From contig JAFQPI010000065.1 of the NCBI GenBank assembly GCA_017411805.1, forward strand, positions 1-37,194: DNA of 37,194 bases, in the 5' to 3' direction. Shown here piece by piece: positions 30,149-37,194 of this stretch. This DNA comes from Clostridia bacterium (GTDB taxonomy: Bacteria > Bacillota > Clostridia > Oscillospirales > CAG-272). A program made the position numbers and the translations under genes. Position 1 is the first letter of the stretch. Each line of letters opens with the position of its first letter. The notes under the pieces were generated by a model. The model was not told the origin of the DNA and made no database searches. It saw only the letters and a list, made by a program, of their open reading frames with translations.

Positions 30149-32437
30149 TTAATTTGCGGTATTAATTCTGATAAAGTCGAGCTGATTGATCAAAAGGAAG
30201 GATCCTGAGGAGTTGGAGCAGCCGAGATAACGGAAGACAAAATCGGCAGTTACTTCGTAGGGAGTGAGATCAATGACTGTGCTTCCGTTGAAGTCGCCTG
30301 TTACGTTCTGCATATTCTCGATAACGAGAACGCCGTCCTTATACATGCTCATAATGCTCTTGCCCGAGATGGGATCATAGGTGTTGACGAGCTTCATAAC
30401 ACAGCCCGAGGTAAGGCGGGAGCCCTCTGCGGAATAGTTGTAGTAGCCTGCCTTATCGGTATAGGACTTGACATCGTAATCCGAGATGTTCAGTTTGCCG
30501 CCTCTGTACGAGAGAGCCTTATTGCCCTTGACGTTGTCCTTTTCCGTCGCAATGATAAATCCGTTCGCGCCCGAAATATCGCCAAATCCGATCTCAATGC
30601 TCCAGTTCTTTGTGCTCTCAAACTTGATCTCCTTCATGATCTCAAGCTGAAGCTTGGAGCATACAAGGATTCCGTTCTCAATGCTGTAGGAACCGTTCAG
30701 CGCTTTTGCGTTAAAGGCGTTAACGACGTTGCCGTCCTTATCGCGAGCGAGAAGATCCTTCTCGAACTCCCAGCTGTACTCGGAGGGAGTATTATCGGGG
30801 AGATCAACGCTGTTATCGGTAATATTGTACGTAACTGCGCTCGTCGCGCCCGAAGCGGTGACGTACTCAACGGTTATAACGACTCCTTCATAGCTCTTAA
30901 GCTTCTTGATATTTACGCAACCGTAGCTTGCGCCCGCGACATTGACAGCTTCAGCGGTAACGTCGGTATTCATCGACATAACCTTGATATTGAAAGTACC
31001 CGCGGTGCTTCCGGGTGTCGCGCGGAATGCAAGGTCATACATCATTTCGGTAATATCGAGCTCAACGACGTCACCCGACTTCGATACGATCTGAGCAGCG
31101 GGGCTGCCCGATGCATCTGCCTTTACAAAGCCGTACTCGCTGCCTGTCAGCGCATGGTACATATTGTAAGCCGCATCTGCCGCGATAAGGGCGTATCCGA
31201 ACTTACCGTAATGGTTCTTGTTGTTCGAGCCGAAGAGTGTCTTCATCGGCATAGTCAGCTTGCCGTCCTTGTATGTAGCGGTATTGCCGTAAGAGTCCTT
31301 ATGAGACGCCTCGCCCGAATACTTATTCATAAGAGTGATGTACTTCGAGATATCAACAGTTTTGTTGACGGTGGGCGCACCCGTGAAATTCTCGGTCAGA
31401 GTGGTTGCAATAAAGATATCAGGATACTTGTTTGCAAGCGCGAACTGAGATGCAACTGTGGTCGAGTAATCGATATCGGCATTCTGGGTATTGCCGTCAC
31501 CGCCCTTACGTACACGCATGATAGCCATGTACTCAAGTCCCGCCTCTGCCTTCAGCTTGTTCCACATAGCCATGAAGCATCCCATATACTCGGTAGGATC
31601 GATTCCGCGAACGCCGTCGCCCTCGCCCTGAAGCCAATATACACCGCGGCGGACGATCTCGTACTTATCGCTCATTCCCTCATAATACTTAACGCAATTC
31701 TGTACCATCTTTACGGTATAATCGGTACCGGATGCATCGGTCGCGCTCTTTGCCCAACCGTAGATGGAGGAACCGTTCTTACTTGTTCCGTTGCCGTCCT
31801 GATTTCCGCCCTCGTGCCAGATAAGGACGTTCTTTTCGGGCGAGCCTGCAGCTACGCTCTGCGCGTAAAGCTCTGCAAGAAGGGGGCTATGGAAGCCCTT
31901 GGTAGAATGTGTGAAATCCTCGGGCTTGCGAGCGGCAATACCCTTGCCGTTACCCCACCAATATGCTGTGCCGAGCGGGCATCTGATATCGGAGGTCGCA
32001 TTGTCAAAATGGTTACCCGAGTTGCTCTGTCCCATGATAACGATAAGATTGAGCTTCGCCTTCTCTACGGTTACCGTCACGGTAGAATCGCCGTCAACGA
32101 TCTCGGACACGCCGATTCCAATTGCATGGAAATACTTAACGCCGTCCTTCTCGATCAGCTCAACAGATTCTCCGCTGCCGACCTTTGCGGTCTCGGAGGA
32201 AGCCGAAACGCCCGCAATCTCGGTCAGATAATCGTCATAATATGCCGTTACCTGCTTCGGTCCGTCGTCCGGCTCGGTCTCGTTTCCGCCCTCTGTTGTG
32301 TTGGGCGCTGCAGTGGTAACTTCCGATGTGGAGCCCGGCTCAGCCGAGGTCTCGCTTCCGCCGCCCGAATTGCAAGCGCAAAGGAAGGTCAGAAGCAGAC
32401 ACATCAATACGATAATAATTCTTTGAATAGATTTCAT
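30149..32437 (-). CDS. SGNH/sialate O-acetylesterase-like lipoprotein with C-terminal lectin-like domain
   Basis: This 762-residue exported protein has a signal helix and lipobox LCAC with Cys22, followed by a Ser/Thr/Glu-rich linker (23-60). Residues about 129-330 match the sialate O-acetylesterase (SASA/CE6) type SGNH fold: IMGQSNSGNHF with nucleophile Ser138, WHEGGNQDG, and YWLQGEGDGV (267-276), the block III-like W-x-Q-G-E-x-D. ADAAYNMYHA may close the domain. Residues about 585-760 (WSIEIGFGDI, RGGKLNISDY) resemble a LamG/concanavalin-like carbohydrate-binding fold. It is likely to deacetylate glycans at the cell surface. It needs Lgt-type lipidation. AAAGGAG precedes the ATG and it is a single-gene unit. 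Confidence 0.85.
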   Translation of the reverse strand: MKSIQRIIIVLMCLLLTFLCACNSGGGSETSAEPGSTSEVTTAAPNTTEGGNETEPDDGPKQVTAYYDDYLTEIAGVSASSETAKVGSGESVELIEKDGVKYFHAIGIGVSEIVDGDSTVTVTVEKAKLNLIVIMGQSNSGNHFDNATSDIRCPLGTAYWWGNGKGIAARKPEDFTHSTKGFHSPLLAELYAQSVAAGSPEKNVLIWHEGGNQDGNGTSKNGSSIYGWAKSATDASGTDYTVKMVQNCVKYYEGMSDKYEIVRRGVYWLQGEGDGVRGIDPTEYMGCFMAMWNKLKAEAGLEYMAIMRVRKGGDGNTQNADIDYSTTVASQFALANKYPDIFIATTLTENFTGAPTVNKTVDISKYITLMNKYSGEASHKDSYGNTATYKDGKLTMPMKTLFGSNNKNHYGKFGYALIAADAAYNMYHALTGSEYGFVKADASGSPAAQIVSKSGDVVELDITEMMYDLAFRATPGSTAGTFNIKVMSMNTDVTAEAVNVAGASYGCVNIKKLKSYEGVVITVEYVTASGATSAVTYNITDNSVDLPDNTPSEYSWEFEKDLLARDKDGNVVNAFNAKALNGSYSIENGILVCSKLQLEIMKEIKFESTKNWSIEIGFGDISGANGFIIATEKDNVKGNKALSYRGGKLNISDYDVKSYTDKAGYYNYSAEGSRLTSGCVMKLVNTYDPISGKSIMSMYKDGVLVIENMQNVTGDFNGSTVIDLTPYEVTADFVFRYLGCSNSSGSFLLINQLDFIRINTAN

Positions 32438-32474
32438 AACGGTTCTCCTTTACGTTAAAAATGTCTTTGACTAT

Positions 32475-32503
32475 ATTATATCGTAGTTACGGCATTTTGT
32501 CAA
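32475..32503 (-). promoter_or_regulatory. Promoter of the esterase lipoprotein gene
   Basis: On the minus strand TTGACA (32498-32503), 17 bases and TATAAT (32475-32480) are a perfect match. It is the only promoter I called here without TG before the -10. It lies 38 bases upstream of the ATG. Confidence 0.9.
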
Positions 32504-32548
32504 TAAGCAAATCCGTTTTTCCAAGCCATTTATCCCGCGAATCAATGT

Positions 32549-35176
32549 TTAATTCAAATGAGACACTCTGTATTTCTTGCCCATAGCCTTTTCATTGAAA
32601 GTTATATAAGAATGCTTACGGCATTTGAGAATTAGTCTTCTGCCATCCTCGCGATGTGTGTAGACCGGCTCAAAATTTCCTGTGGTTGCCTTCAATTTTT
32701 CGGCAAGGGTCTCAACGTACTCCTTCTTTTTTCCGATTATCGAGGGGCACGCGAAGGAAAGCTCGTAATTATAATTCTTAAATATCGTTTTAGCAATAAG
32801 AATATATCGCGGGTTTTCAATTGGCGACAGCATCTCCGCCATGGCGGTATTGAAGATATTCTGATCGTGGATCGAAGCATTTCTCAAATGCAGGGCAACA
32901 ACGTATATTTGCTTATACGCCGTTGTTTCCACCTTTGCTGAGGGGGAGATCAGCTCGCATTCACAAAGTGTCTTATATACAGCGACTCCAAGCGTCTTGA
33001 TGGAATTTGCCGGATTGAAGTGAAAGATCATCTTTTTTATGCCGTGGTACAAAACGACAAGCAATCCCGCCATCACTGCAAGAGTTCCCAAGGTCATCGG
33101 AATATTATTATTCAGCATAAGCGTCATAAGAGGACGCAGCAAAGATATCTCTGCCGCTACAATAATCGGATTCAAAGCAAAATTCCAAAAAGTAAATATC
33201 GGAATACGCTTTTCCCGCGGAATATCCGTCTCAACGCTTACAGCAAAGCTTCCGTCCGAAATCTCGCCGCGCCACGCGTTTTTCACCTCGCCGCGCGCCG
33301 CAGAAAGCTTCAGCATTTCTCCATTGATCCGTTCGATACCTTTTTTATCATAGGGCGGACGGATCGCCGTTATACGCTCGATTCCGCTTTCTATCACTCC
33401 GCTTGTATAATTCGGACCCATAAAGGAATCAAAACGACGCTTCAGCACGTCGTAATCGTAAGAATGAAGCTCTTTATGATCTTCGTTAACGTAAGCTGCG
33501 ATCCTTTCTGCCGCTTTATCCTTGAACAAATACTCGGGCTCAATCGTCACAAGATGCCAAATGTTCGACGACTTATTCGGATCATTTTTATCAATTCGAA
33601 TAGCGCGACCGCGCATCTGATTGGACAATACAAAGCTGCCCACAAAACTTGCCAGGATCAAGGAATTGATGCAAGGGGAATCCCAACCTTCGCCGAGAAG
33701 AGATTTTGTTCCGATAAGAATTTGGATCTTCCCTTCCTCAAATAACCTTCCAACGTAATCCACACCCCGATGGATAGCTCCGGAAAATTCAACGGTACAG
33801 TAATCCGTGCCTTCGATATCTTCCTTCTTATGCTTGACGTCGGAAAGATCTATCGATTTCGGCAGTATCACAAGCGTCCCCGAAAGTACGCCTATATTTA
33901 CGTCCGCGTTTGAACGCCGCAAGGTTTCAAATATACTGACGATATTAATCGAATTGAATTCTCCCGTCGATGCAACCTTCGCGAGATTTTCCTTCTTTAT
34001 GTAATCGGTAAGAACAAGCATTCGAAGTCTCTCGCCCATAACGGATACCTCGTGCTCTGCTATCCTCTTTATGCTGTCAAGCTTTCCCACGGAGGATATC
34101 AGCGTTCTCTTCAAGCGTTCGTTAAGATCAAGCGTGACCTTCTTCTTTTCAAAAACCGAATTATTCCTTAAAATAGAAACTATCTCAGCTTTCCGATCGT
34201 CGTCAATCAATTCTCCGTCAAGCAGGAATTGAATTGCTGTTTCGGCATACTTCATTTTGAAAAGCGGAAGGCCTCTTTTAGCGGTCAGCTCACGAACAAG
34301 CTTCTTATCAACTTCAAAGCCGTAATGTTTAATGAGCGTTACAAGCGCAATATATTTTGCCGCGTCGGAGAAGAGCTTTTCATAATCCTTCCCGTCATTT
34401 AGCCTGCTGCAAAGTCCGGAGAGGAAATCCAGCTTGCCGATCTCCTCGACAGCAATTACGGCGCGTTCCTTGTGAGTTCGAAAGCTTGCGATTTCAGATT
34501 CGGTAGGATAATTGAAATACACGTAATCCTGATGCGGACAGAGCGTATTCTGACCGACGAGCTCGGGAACGAAAATCTCTTCGTCGATCTCTCCGCAGAT
34601 ATTCATATATCTGTTCCATTCTGAGCCTTCAGAATCATACGGCGGTGTTGCCGTGAGAGAAATGATCTTTACGTCATTATCAAGCGCGGCAATAAATTTT
34701 TCAAGCGCGCGTTGCCATTCATTTTTGAGATGATGTGCTTCGTCAAGACATACCGTTTTGATTCCAAAATCCCTCATCGCGGCAAAAATATCAACGTCTG
34801 AACAGTCAACGTCCCCGTCATCCGCGGCAGAAACCTTATCTATTGCGGTATAAAGAGCCTGATAAGTCACCGAATTTAACAGCTTTATGCTGTGAAGGTC
34901 GTTCGAAAAAAGTGACGAAAAATCCTCGGGATTATCAAGGAAGAGACCATTAAATCGCTCGCCCCATTGCTGACGTATTGCCGATGTTGGCGAAAGAATA
35001 ATGCAGGGAGAACCTAACCTTCTGATCAATTCAAGACCGAGGACCGTCTTTCCGCTGCCCGGCGCGGCCACAATATTTATTTTTCCGTCTTTAAGATACT
35101 TATCAGCATTGTCAAGCACCCGTCTCTGATAGTCACGGAAATCCCCTCTAAAATGAATCTTTTCAAAGCCGATCAT
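32549..35176 (-). CDS. DEAD/DEAH-type SF2 helicase with a C-terminal membrane hairpin
   Basis: This 875-residue protein has the SF2 motifs in order: Walker A VAAPGSGKT (36-44), LDEAHHL with DEAH at 145-148, SLTATPP (173-179), LIGTKSLLGEGWDSP (487-501), and motif VI NQMRGRAIRIDK (519-530). The spacing between motifs III and V is long, with an inserted helical region (about 220-420). Two hydrophobic stretches at about 663-685 and 693-713, separated by NNNIP, look like a membrane hairpin. An unrecognised 160-residue C-terminal domain follows. Helicases of this class act in repair, restriction or phage defence; a membrane anchor is unusual. GGAGAAG precedes the ATG. It follows the methyltransferase gene by 43 bases and is probably cotranscribed. 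No terminator was seen downstream. Confidence 0.85.
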   Translation of the reverse strand: MIGFEKIHFRGDFRDYQRRVLDNADKYLKDGKINIVAAPGSGKTVLGLELIRRLGSPCIILSPTSAIRQQWGERFNGLFLDNPEDFSSLFSNDLHSIKLLNSVTYQALYTAIDKVSAADDGDVDCSDVDIFAAMRDFGIKTVCLDEAHHLKNEWQRALEKFIAALDNDVKIISLTATPPYDSEGSEWNRYMNICGEIDEEIFVPELVGQNTLCPHQDYVYFNYPTESEIASFRTHKERAVIAVEEIGKLDFLSGLCSRLNDGKDYEKLFSDAAKYIALVTLIKHYGFEVDKKLVRELTAKRGLPLFKMKYAETAIQFLLDGELIDDDRKAEIVSILRNNSVFEKKKVTLDLNERLKRTLISSVGKLDSIKRIAEHEVSVMGERLRMLVLTDYIKKENLAKVASTGEFNSINIVSIFETLRRSNADVNIGVLSGTLVILPKSIDLSDVKHKKEDIEGTDYCTVEFSGAIHRGVDYVGRLFEEGKIQILIGTKSLLGEGWDSPCINSLILASFVGSFVLSNQMRGRAIRIDKNDPNKSSNIWHLVTIEPEYLFKDKAAERIAAYVNEDHKELHSYDYDVLKRRFDSFMGPNYTSGVIESGIERITAIRPPYDKKGIERINGEMLKLSAARGEVKNAWRGEISDGSFAVSVETDIPREKRIPIFTFWNFALNPIIVAAEISLLRPLMTLMLNNNIPMTLGTLAVMAGLLVVLYHGIKKMIFHFNPANSIKTLGVAVYKTLCECELISPSAKVETTAYKQIYVVALHLRNASIHDQNIFNTAMAEMLSPIENPRYILIAKTIFKNYNYELSFACPSIIGKKKEYVETLAEKLKATTGNFEPVYTHREDGRRLILKCRKHSYITFNEKAMGKKYRVSHLN

Positions 35177-35219
35177 AATATCTTCTCCTTCATGAATGTG
35201 TTCAACATATATTACTTTT

Positions 35220-36158
35220 TTATTTGATACCGGTTACAATAAAGTTGAAACCTCCGGTCCACTCAAAGCTGTTGTCATTTTCAAAATTATTCCTTACGTA
35301 TTCAAGCTTGCGGTTCATCAGAGCTATCAGACGACTCAATTTGACGTCATCGAAACCGTGCTCGATATATATTTCTCGTTTTTCTTCGTAGCGTGACTCG
35401 ATCCATCCGATATCTCCCTCGATCTCTTTAATCAAAAGCTGTTTGCGGTATTCGATCGGATAACTTGTGTCGTTGTAATTGAACGTATAACCGAACGGAT
35501 GAATTTTTATATCTTTCAATCCGCACAGATCAAACATCTTCGGGTAACGAAGTGCATGCCATTCTTCGCTTTGATTGAAATCTGTGTTCTGTCTTGCGTA
35601 TTTTGCAAAAATACCCGCTTCCTCGTTCGACAGCCGCTGAAGTTCATCGGCGCCGTCAAACGGATAGTCGCCCTGCCAGACAATACGCGGAATCGCAGTC
35701 GTAGCGACAACACAGGAAACAACTCCGCCGGGTTTACACACTCGGATCATTTCTCTCAGCCCCGCAACCGGATCTGAAAGCACGCCGATGTAAGTATAAT
35801 TCGTCACCGCATCATACGTATTGTCATTGAAAGAAAGATTAAATCCGTCGTCAAGTGTCAGTGTAACCTTATCTGTAAGCGACAATTCATCAAGCTTATT
35901 CTTGCCATATTCAATGAATCTCTCATTGATATCAAAACCGTCGATATGTCCGCCCTTCAAATCTGATGCGAGGTAACGCGCAAACACTCCTGTACCGCAT
36001 CCGGCATCCAAAACGTAACTTTCGGGCGTAATTCCGAGCCATTTGTAAAAAAGGGGACGCATATCATCGGTAAATCTGAAGGATCGGTTTTCAAATCCCG
36101 AAAAATTTTGCCAAGATTTCCAAATATCGTTGCTGCTCTTATTTATTTCTTGCATCAT
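35220..36158 (-). CDS. Class I SAM-dependent methyltransferase
   Basis: This 312-residue soluble protein has SAM motif I YVLDAGCGTGVFARYL (48-63), the acidic end of strand 2 in IDGFDINERFI, and a motif IV-like AVTNYTYIGVLSDPVAGLRE, then MIRVCKPGGVVSCVVATTAI. This is the Methyltransf_11/25 layout, which mostly acts on small molecules rather than DNA; the DNA-methylase motifs DPPY or NPPY are absent. A long C-terminal part (200-312) of unknown type may bind the substrate. GAGG lies 6 bases before the first of two ATG codons. It is the first gene of a likely operon with the membrane helicase. Its substrate is unknown. Confidence 0.88.
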   Translation of the reverse strand: MMQEINKSSNDIWKSWQNFSGFENRSFRFTDDMRPLFYKWLGITPESYVLDAGCGTGVFARYLASDLKGGHIDGFDINERFIEYGKNKLDELSLTDKVTLTLDDGFNLSFNDNTYDAVTNYTYIGVLSDPVAGLREMIRVCKPGGVVSCVVATTAIPRIVWQGDYPFDGADELQRLSNEEAGIFAKYARQNTDFNQSEEWHALRYPKMFDLCGLKDIKIHPFGYTFNYNDTSYPIEYRKQLLIKEIEGDIGWIESRYEEKREIYIEHGFDDVKLSRLIALMNRKLEYVRNNFENDNSFEWTGGFNFIVTGIK

Positions 36159-36190
36159 ATCGCGCCTCGTTTATACAATAATATGAAATT

Positions 36191-36219
36191 ATTATAACAC
36201 AGTTTGGTTTTCTTGTCAA
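36191..36219 (-). promoter_or_regulatory. Promoter of the methyltransferase/helicase operon
   Basis: On the minus strand TTGACA (36214-36219), 17 bases and TATAAT (36191-36196) are a perfect match, with TGT before the -10. It lies 33 bases upstream of the ATG. Confidence 0.9.
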
Positions 36220-36256
36220 CAATGTTTTGCTTAGCATCAGTCAACTTATAGTTGCA

Positions 36257-36391
36257 CCCTCGGGGGACGGCGAGAGTAGCGAAGCGGCGCGAGCGTAATG
36301 AATGACACCACGGCGTGGTGTCAGAACGCGAGCGTGACCGAGATGCAGCGAGAATACTGCGAAGAAGTCGGGGGAGTGGGTGGGGGATGCG
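36257..36391 (+). repeat. GC-rich intergenic repeat, long copy
   Basis: The ends CCCTCGGGGGACGGCGAG and GTCGGGGGAGTGGG...ATGCG match the copy at 37126-37185 in the same orientation. About 90 bases of unrelated sequence lie between them here, including a perfect hairpin GACACCAC-GGC-GTGGTGTC near its centre and two CGCGAGCGT copies. No coding frame or gene is apparent. Confidence 0.8.
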
Positions 36392-36420
36392 TAATAAAAT
36401 AAGATTAATAGTATTGTTAG

Positions 36421-36447
36421 AAAAAGAAAAGCCCCAAACTTGGGGCT
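36421..36447 (-). terminator. Terminator of the XRE regulator gene
   Basis: AGCCCCAA and TTGGGGCT (36430-36447) pair perfectly around 2 bases (realistically a 4-base loop). On the minus strand TTTTCTTTTT follows. It starts 5 bases past the stop codon. Confidence 0.9.
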
Positions 36448-36452
36448 GAAAA

Positions 36453-37013
36453 TTATTTCTTTTTTATAAATTCATTACAACTCATTTTTCCACAACTGTT
36501 GATCTGATACGCACTCACATCTCCACTTGCCGTAATATCGCCGTTGATTTCATGGCAGTCGATCCTGCCGTGGCAAACAACGTCACCATTTATGCAACCG
36601 TCCGACACAATGCTACCGAAGACCTCAACCTTAAAATACTGTTTTGTGGTTTCATTGCAATCACGCGGAAAAAACACATCGATTGAATTATTGCCCTCTT
36701 GCTTCTTGATGATTTTCTTACCAATAGTTTGAAACACTCTCACAACGTTATCATCCGGCCAAGGAAATTCCGCGCAATGGTCAAAATGTATCTCCGTCTT
36801 CACCTCTCTTGAGAATAATTCGTCAATGTGACAGCCAAAGAGATCAGCCATCATTGGCAAAAGTGCAATATCCGGGGCACATTTAGCTGTCTCCCATTTG
36901 GAAACTGCCTGATATGACACACCAATCTTTTCTGCAAGCGCAACTTGACTCAGCCCACTTCTCTTTCTGTATTTAGTGATATTGTGAGCCAAGATTTCAT
37001 TAATTCGATCCAT
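36453..37013 (-). CDS. XRE-family regulator with C-terminal solenoid-like domain
   Basis: This 186-residue protein has an N-terminal Cro/CI-type helix-turn-helix (about 8-66): LSQVALAEKIGVSYQAVSKW with ALLPMMADLFGCHIDELF completing the fold. The C-terminal part (about 125-180) consists of short strands with regularly spaced Gly-Asp and Cys: VEVFGSIVSDGCINGDVVC, then HGRIDCHEINGDITASGDV. This resembles the short beta-solenoid of polymer-forming/bactofilin-like proteins. At least six Cys fall in the C-terminal half, so redox or metal sensing is possible. AAGGAG is 9 bases before the ATG. A palindrome over the -10 suggests autoregulation. Its targets are unknown; the nearest operon encodes the methyltransferase and helicase. 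Confidence 0.85.
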   Translation of the reverse strand: MDRINEILAHNITKYRKRSGLSQVALAEKIGVSYQAVSKWETAKCAPDIALLPMMADLFGCHIDELFSREVKTEIHFDHCAEFPWPDDNVVRVFQTIGKKIIKKQEGNNSIDVFFPRDCNETTKQYFKVEVFGSIVSDGCINGDVVCHGRIDCHEINGDITASGDVSAYQINSCGKMSCNEFIKKK

Positions 37014-37035
37014 TTAGCATATCTCCTTATGATTG

Positions 37036-37072
37036 TTAGTTATATTATATCACAACTAAAACATAAAAACAA
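37036..37072 (-). promoter_or_regulatory. Promoter and likely operator of the XRE gene
   Basis: On the minus strand TTGTTT (37067-37072), 17 bases and TATAAT (37044-37049), with TGA before it, form the promoter. TTAGTT and AACTAA (37036-37041 and 37054-37059) are perfect 6-base arms spaced by 12 bases and centred on the -10, a plausible autorepressor site. Confidence 0.7.
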
Positions 37073-37125
37073 TATACCAAGTGTCGAGTTGATTCAACCA
37101 AAGGTTGAAGAATTGAGAATTCTCC

Positions 37126-37185
37126 CCCTCGGGGGACGGCGAGGGGGTGACTGCGGAGCAGTCGGGGGAGTGGGTGGGGGATGCG
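37126..37185 (+). repeat. GC-rich intergenic repeat, short copy
   Basis: It has the same ends and orientation as 36257-36391, but the middle is only about 17 bases (GACTGC-GGA-GCAGTC hairpin). CCCCCTCG and CGAGGGGG also pair around 8 bases. Just upstream, TTCAACC-AAA-GGTTGAA is another hairpin. No gene is seen from 37073 to the window end. Confidence 0.8.
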
Positions 37186-37194
37186 GGATGGATA

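Noticed and set aside
31154-32458. Plus-strand open frame of about 434 codons
   Set aside because: It mirrors the esterase lipoprotein gene, whose lipobox, GQSN motif, promoter and ribosome binding site are all on the minus strand.
35220-36158. Methyltransferase as a DNA modification enzyme of a restriction system
   Set aside because: It has the SAM motif I but no DPPY/NPPY or PC motif, and no nuclease or specificity subunit is adjacent.

Overview
This window looks like a chromosomal segment of an anaerobic, gut- or rumen-type member of the Clostridia. The evidence is indirect: Gram-positive style ribosome binding sites (GGAGG), sigma-A promoters with an extended -10, a BlaI/BlaR1-type pair, YitT, LicD, a dockerin-bearing secreted protein, DUF4838 and sialate-esterase-like carbohydrate proteins, and GC-rich palindromic intergenic repeats of the sort common in Clostridia genomes. 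No rRNA, tRNA, CRISPR array, integrase, transposase or phage gene was seen. Family-level placement is not possible from the sequence alone.

Layout. (1) 1-8170, minus strand: a cell-surface block. A promoter at 8306-8334 drives a 1489-residue secreted phosphodiester glycosidase with cell-wall-binding repeats and a dockerin. A divergent Lgt-like membrane protein follows, then a very large secreted protein that runs off the window edge through near-identical 81-base Cys-rich repeats. (2) 8381-14474, minus strand: a cell-surface polysaccharide operon with its own promoter (14446-14474) and terminator (8381-8427). In transcription order it encodes the initiating sugar-phosphate transferase, a GT2, LicD, a Wzy-like polymerase/ligase, a second GT2 and a GT4. 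(3) 14486-18258: a YitT-family membrane protein, a small DUF3592-like membrane protein, a palindromic repeat, and a two-gene operon of an SCP2-like protein with a class III (GSA-type) aminotransferase. (4) 18276-20729, plus strand: PAP2 phosphatase and M20 peptidase, ended by a textbook bidirectional terminator. (5) 20734-23033, minus strand: a DUF1538 membrane protein with a tandem PII-like protein. (6) 23105-23985, plus strand: a tyrosine-phosphatase-family gene, then a ~300-base imperfect palindrome. (7) 24456-32503, minus strand: DUF4838 protein, BlaR1-like and BlaI-like pair with a nested operator, MATE transporter, and an SGNH/sialate-esterase lipoprotein. (8) 32549-36219, minus strand: a SAM methyltransferase and an SF2 helicase carrying a membrane hairpin. 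(9) 36257-37194: an XRE regulator bracketed by two direct copies of a GC-rich repeat.

How it works together. Regions 1 and 2 form one surface programme. LicD can attach phospho-substituents to the polymer, the cell-wall-binding repeats could hold the glycosidase on such a wall, and the glycosidase family cleaves sugar phosphodiesters. Most other units are short, self-contained operons separated by hairpin terminators. The strongest candidates for undescribed biology are the membrane-anchored helicase with its methyltransferase, the doubly duplicated PII-like/DUF1538 pair, the BlaR1-like sensor whose penicillin-binding domain is replaced by Ig-like repeats and an EF-hand loop, and a hairpin that would hide the DUF4838 ribosome binding site only in read-through transcripts.
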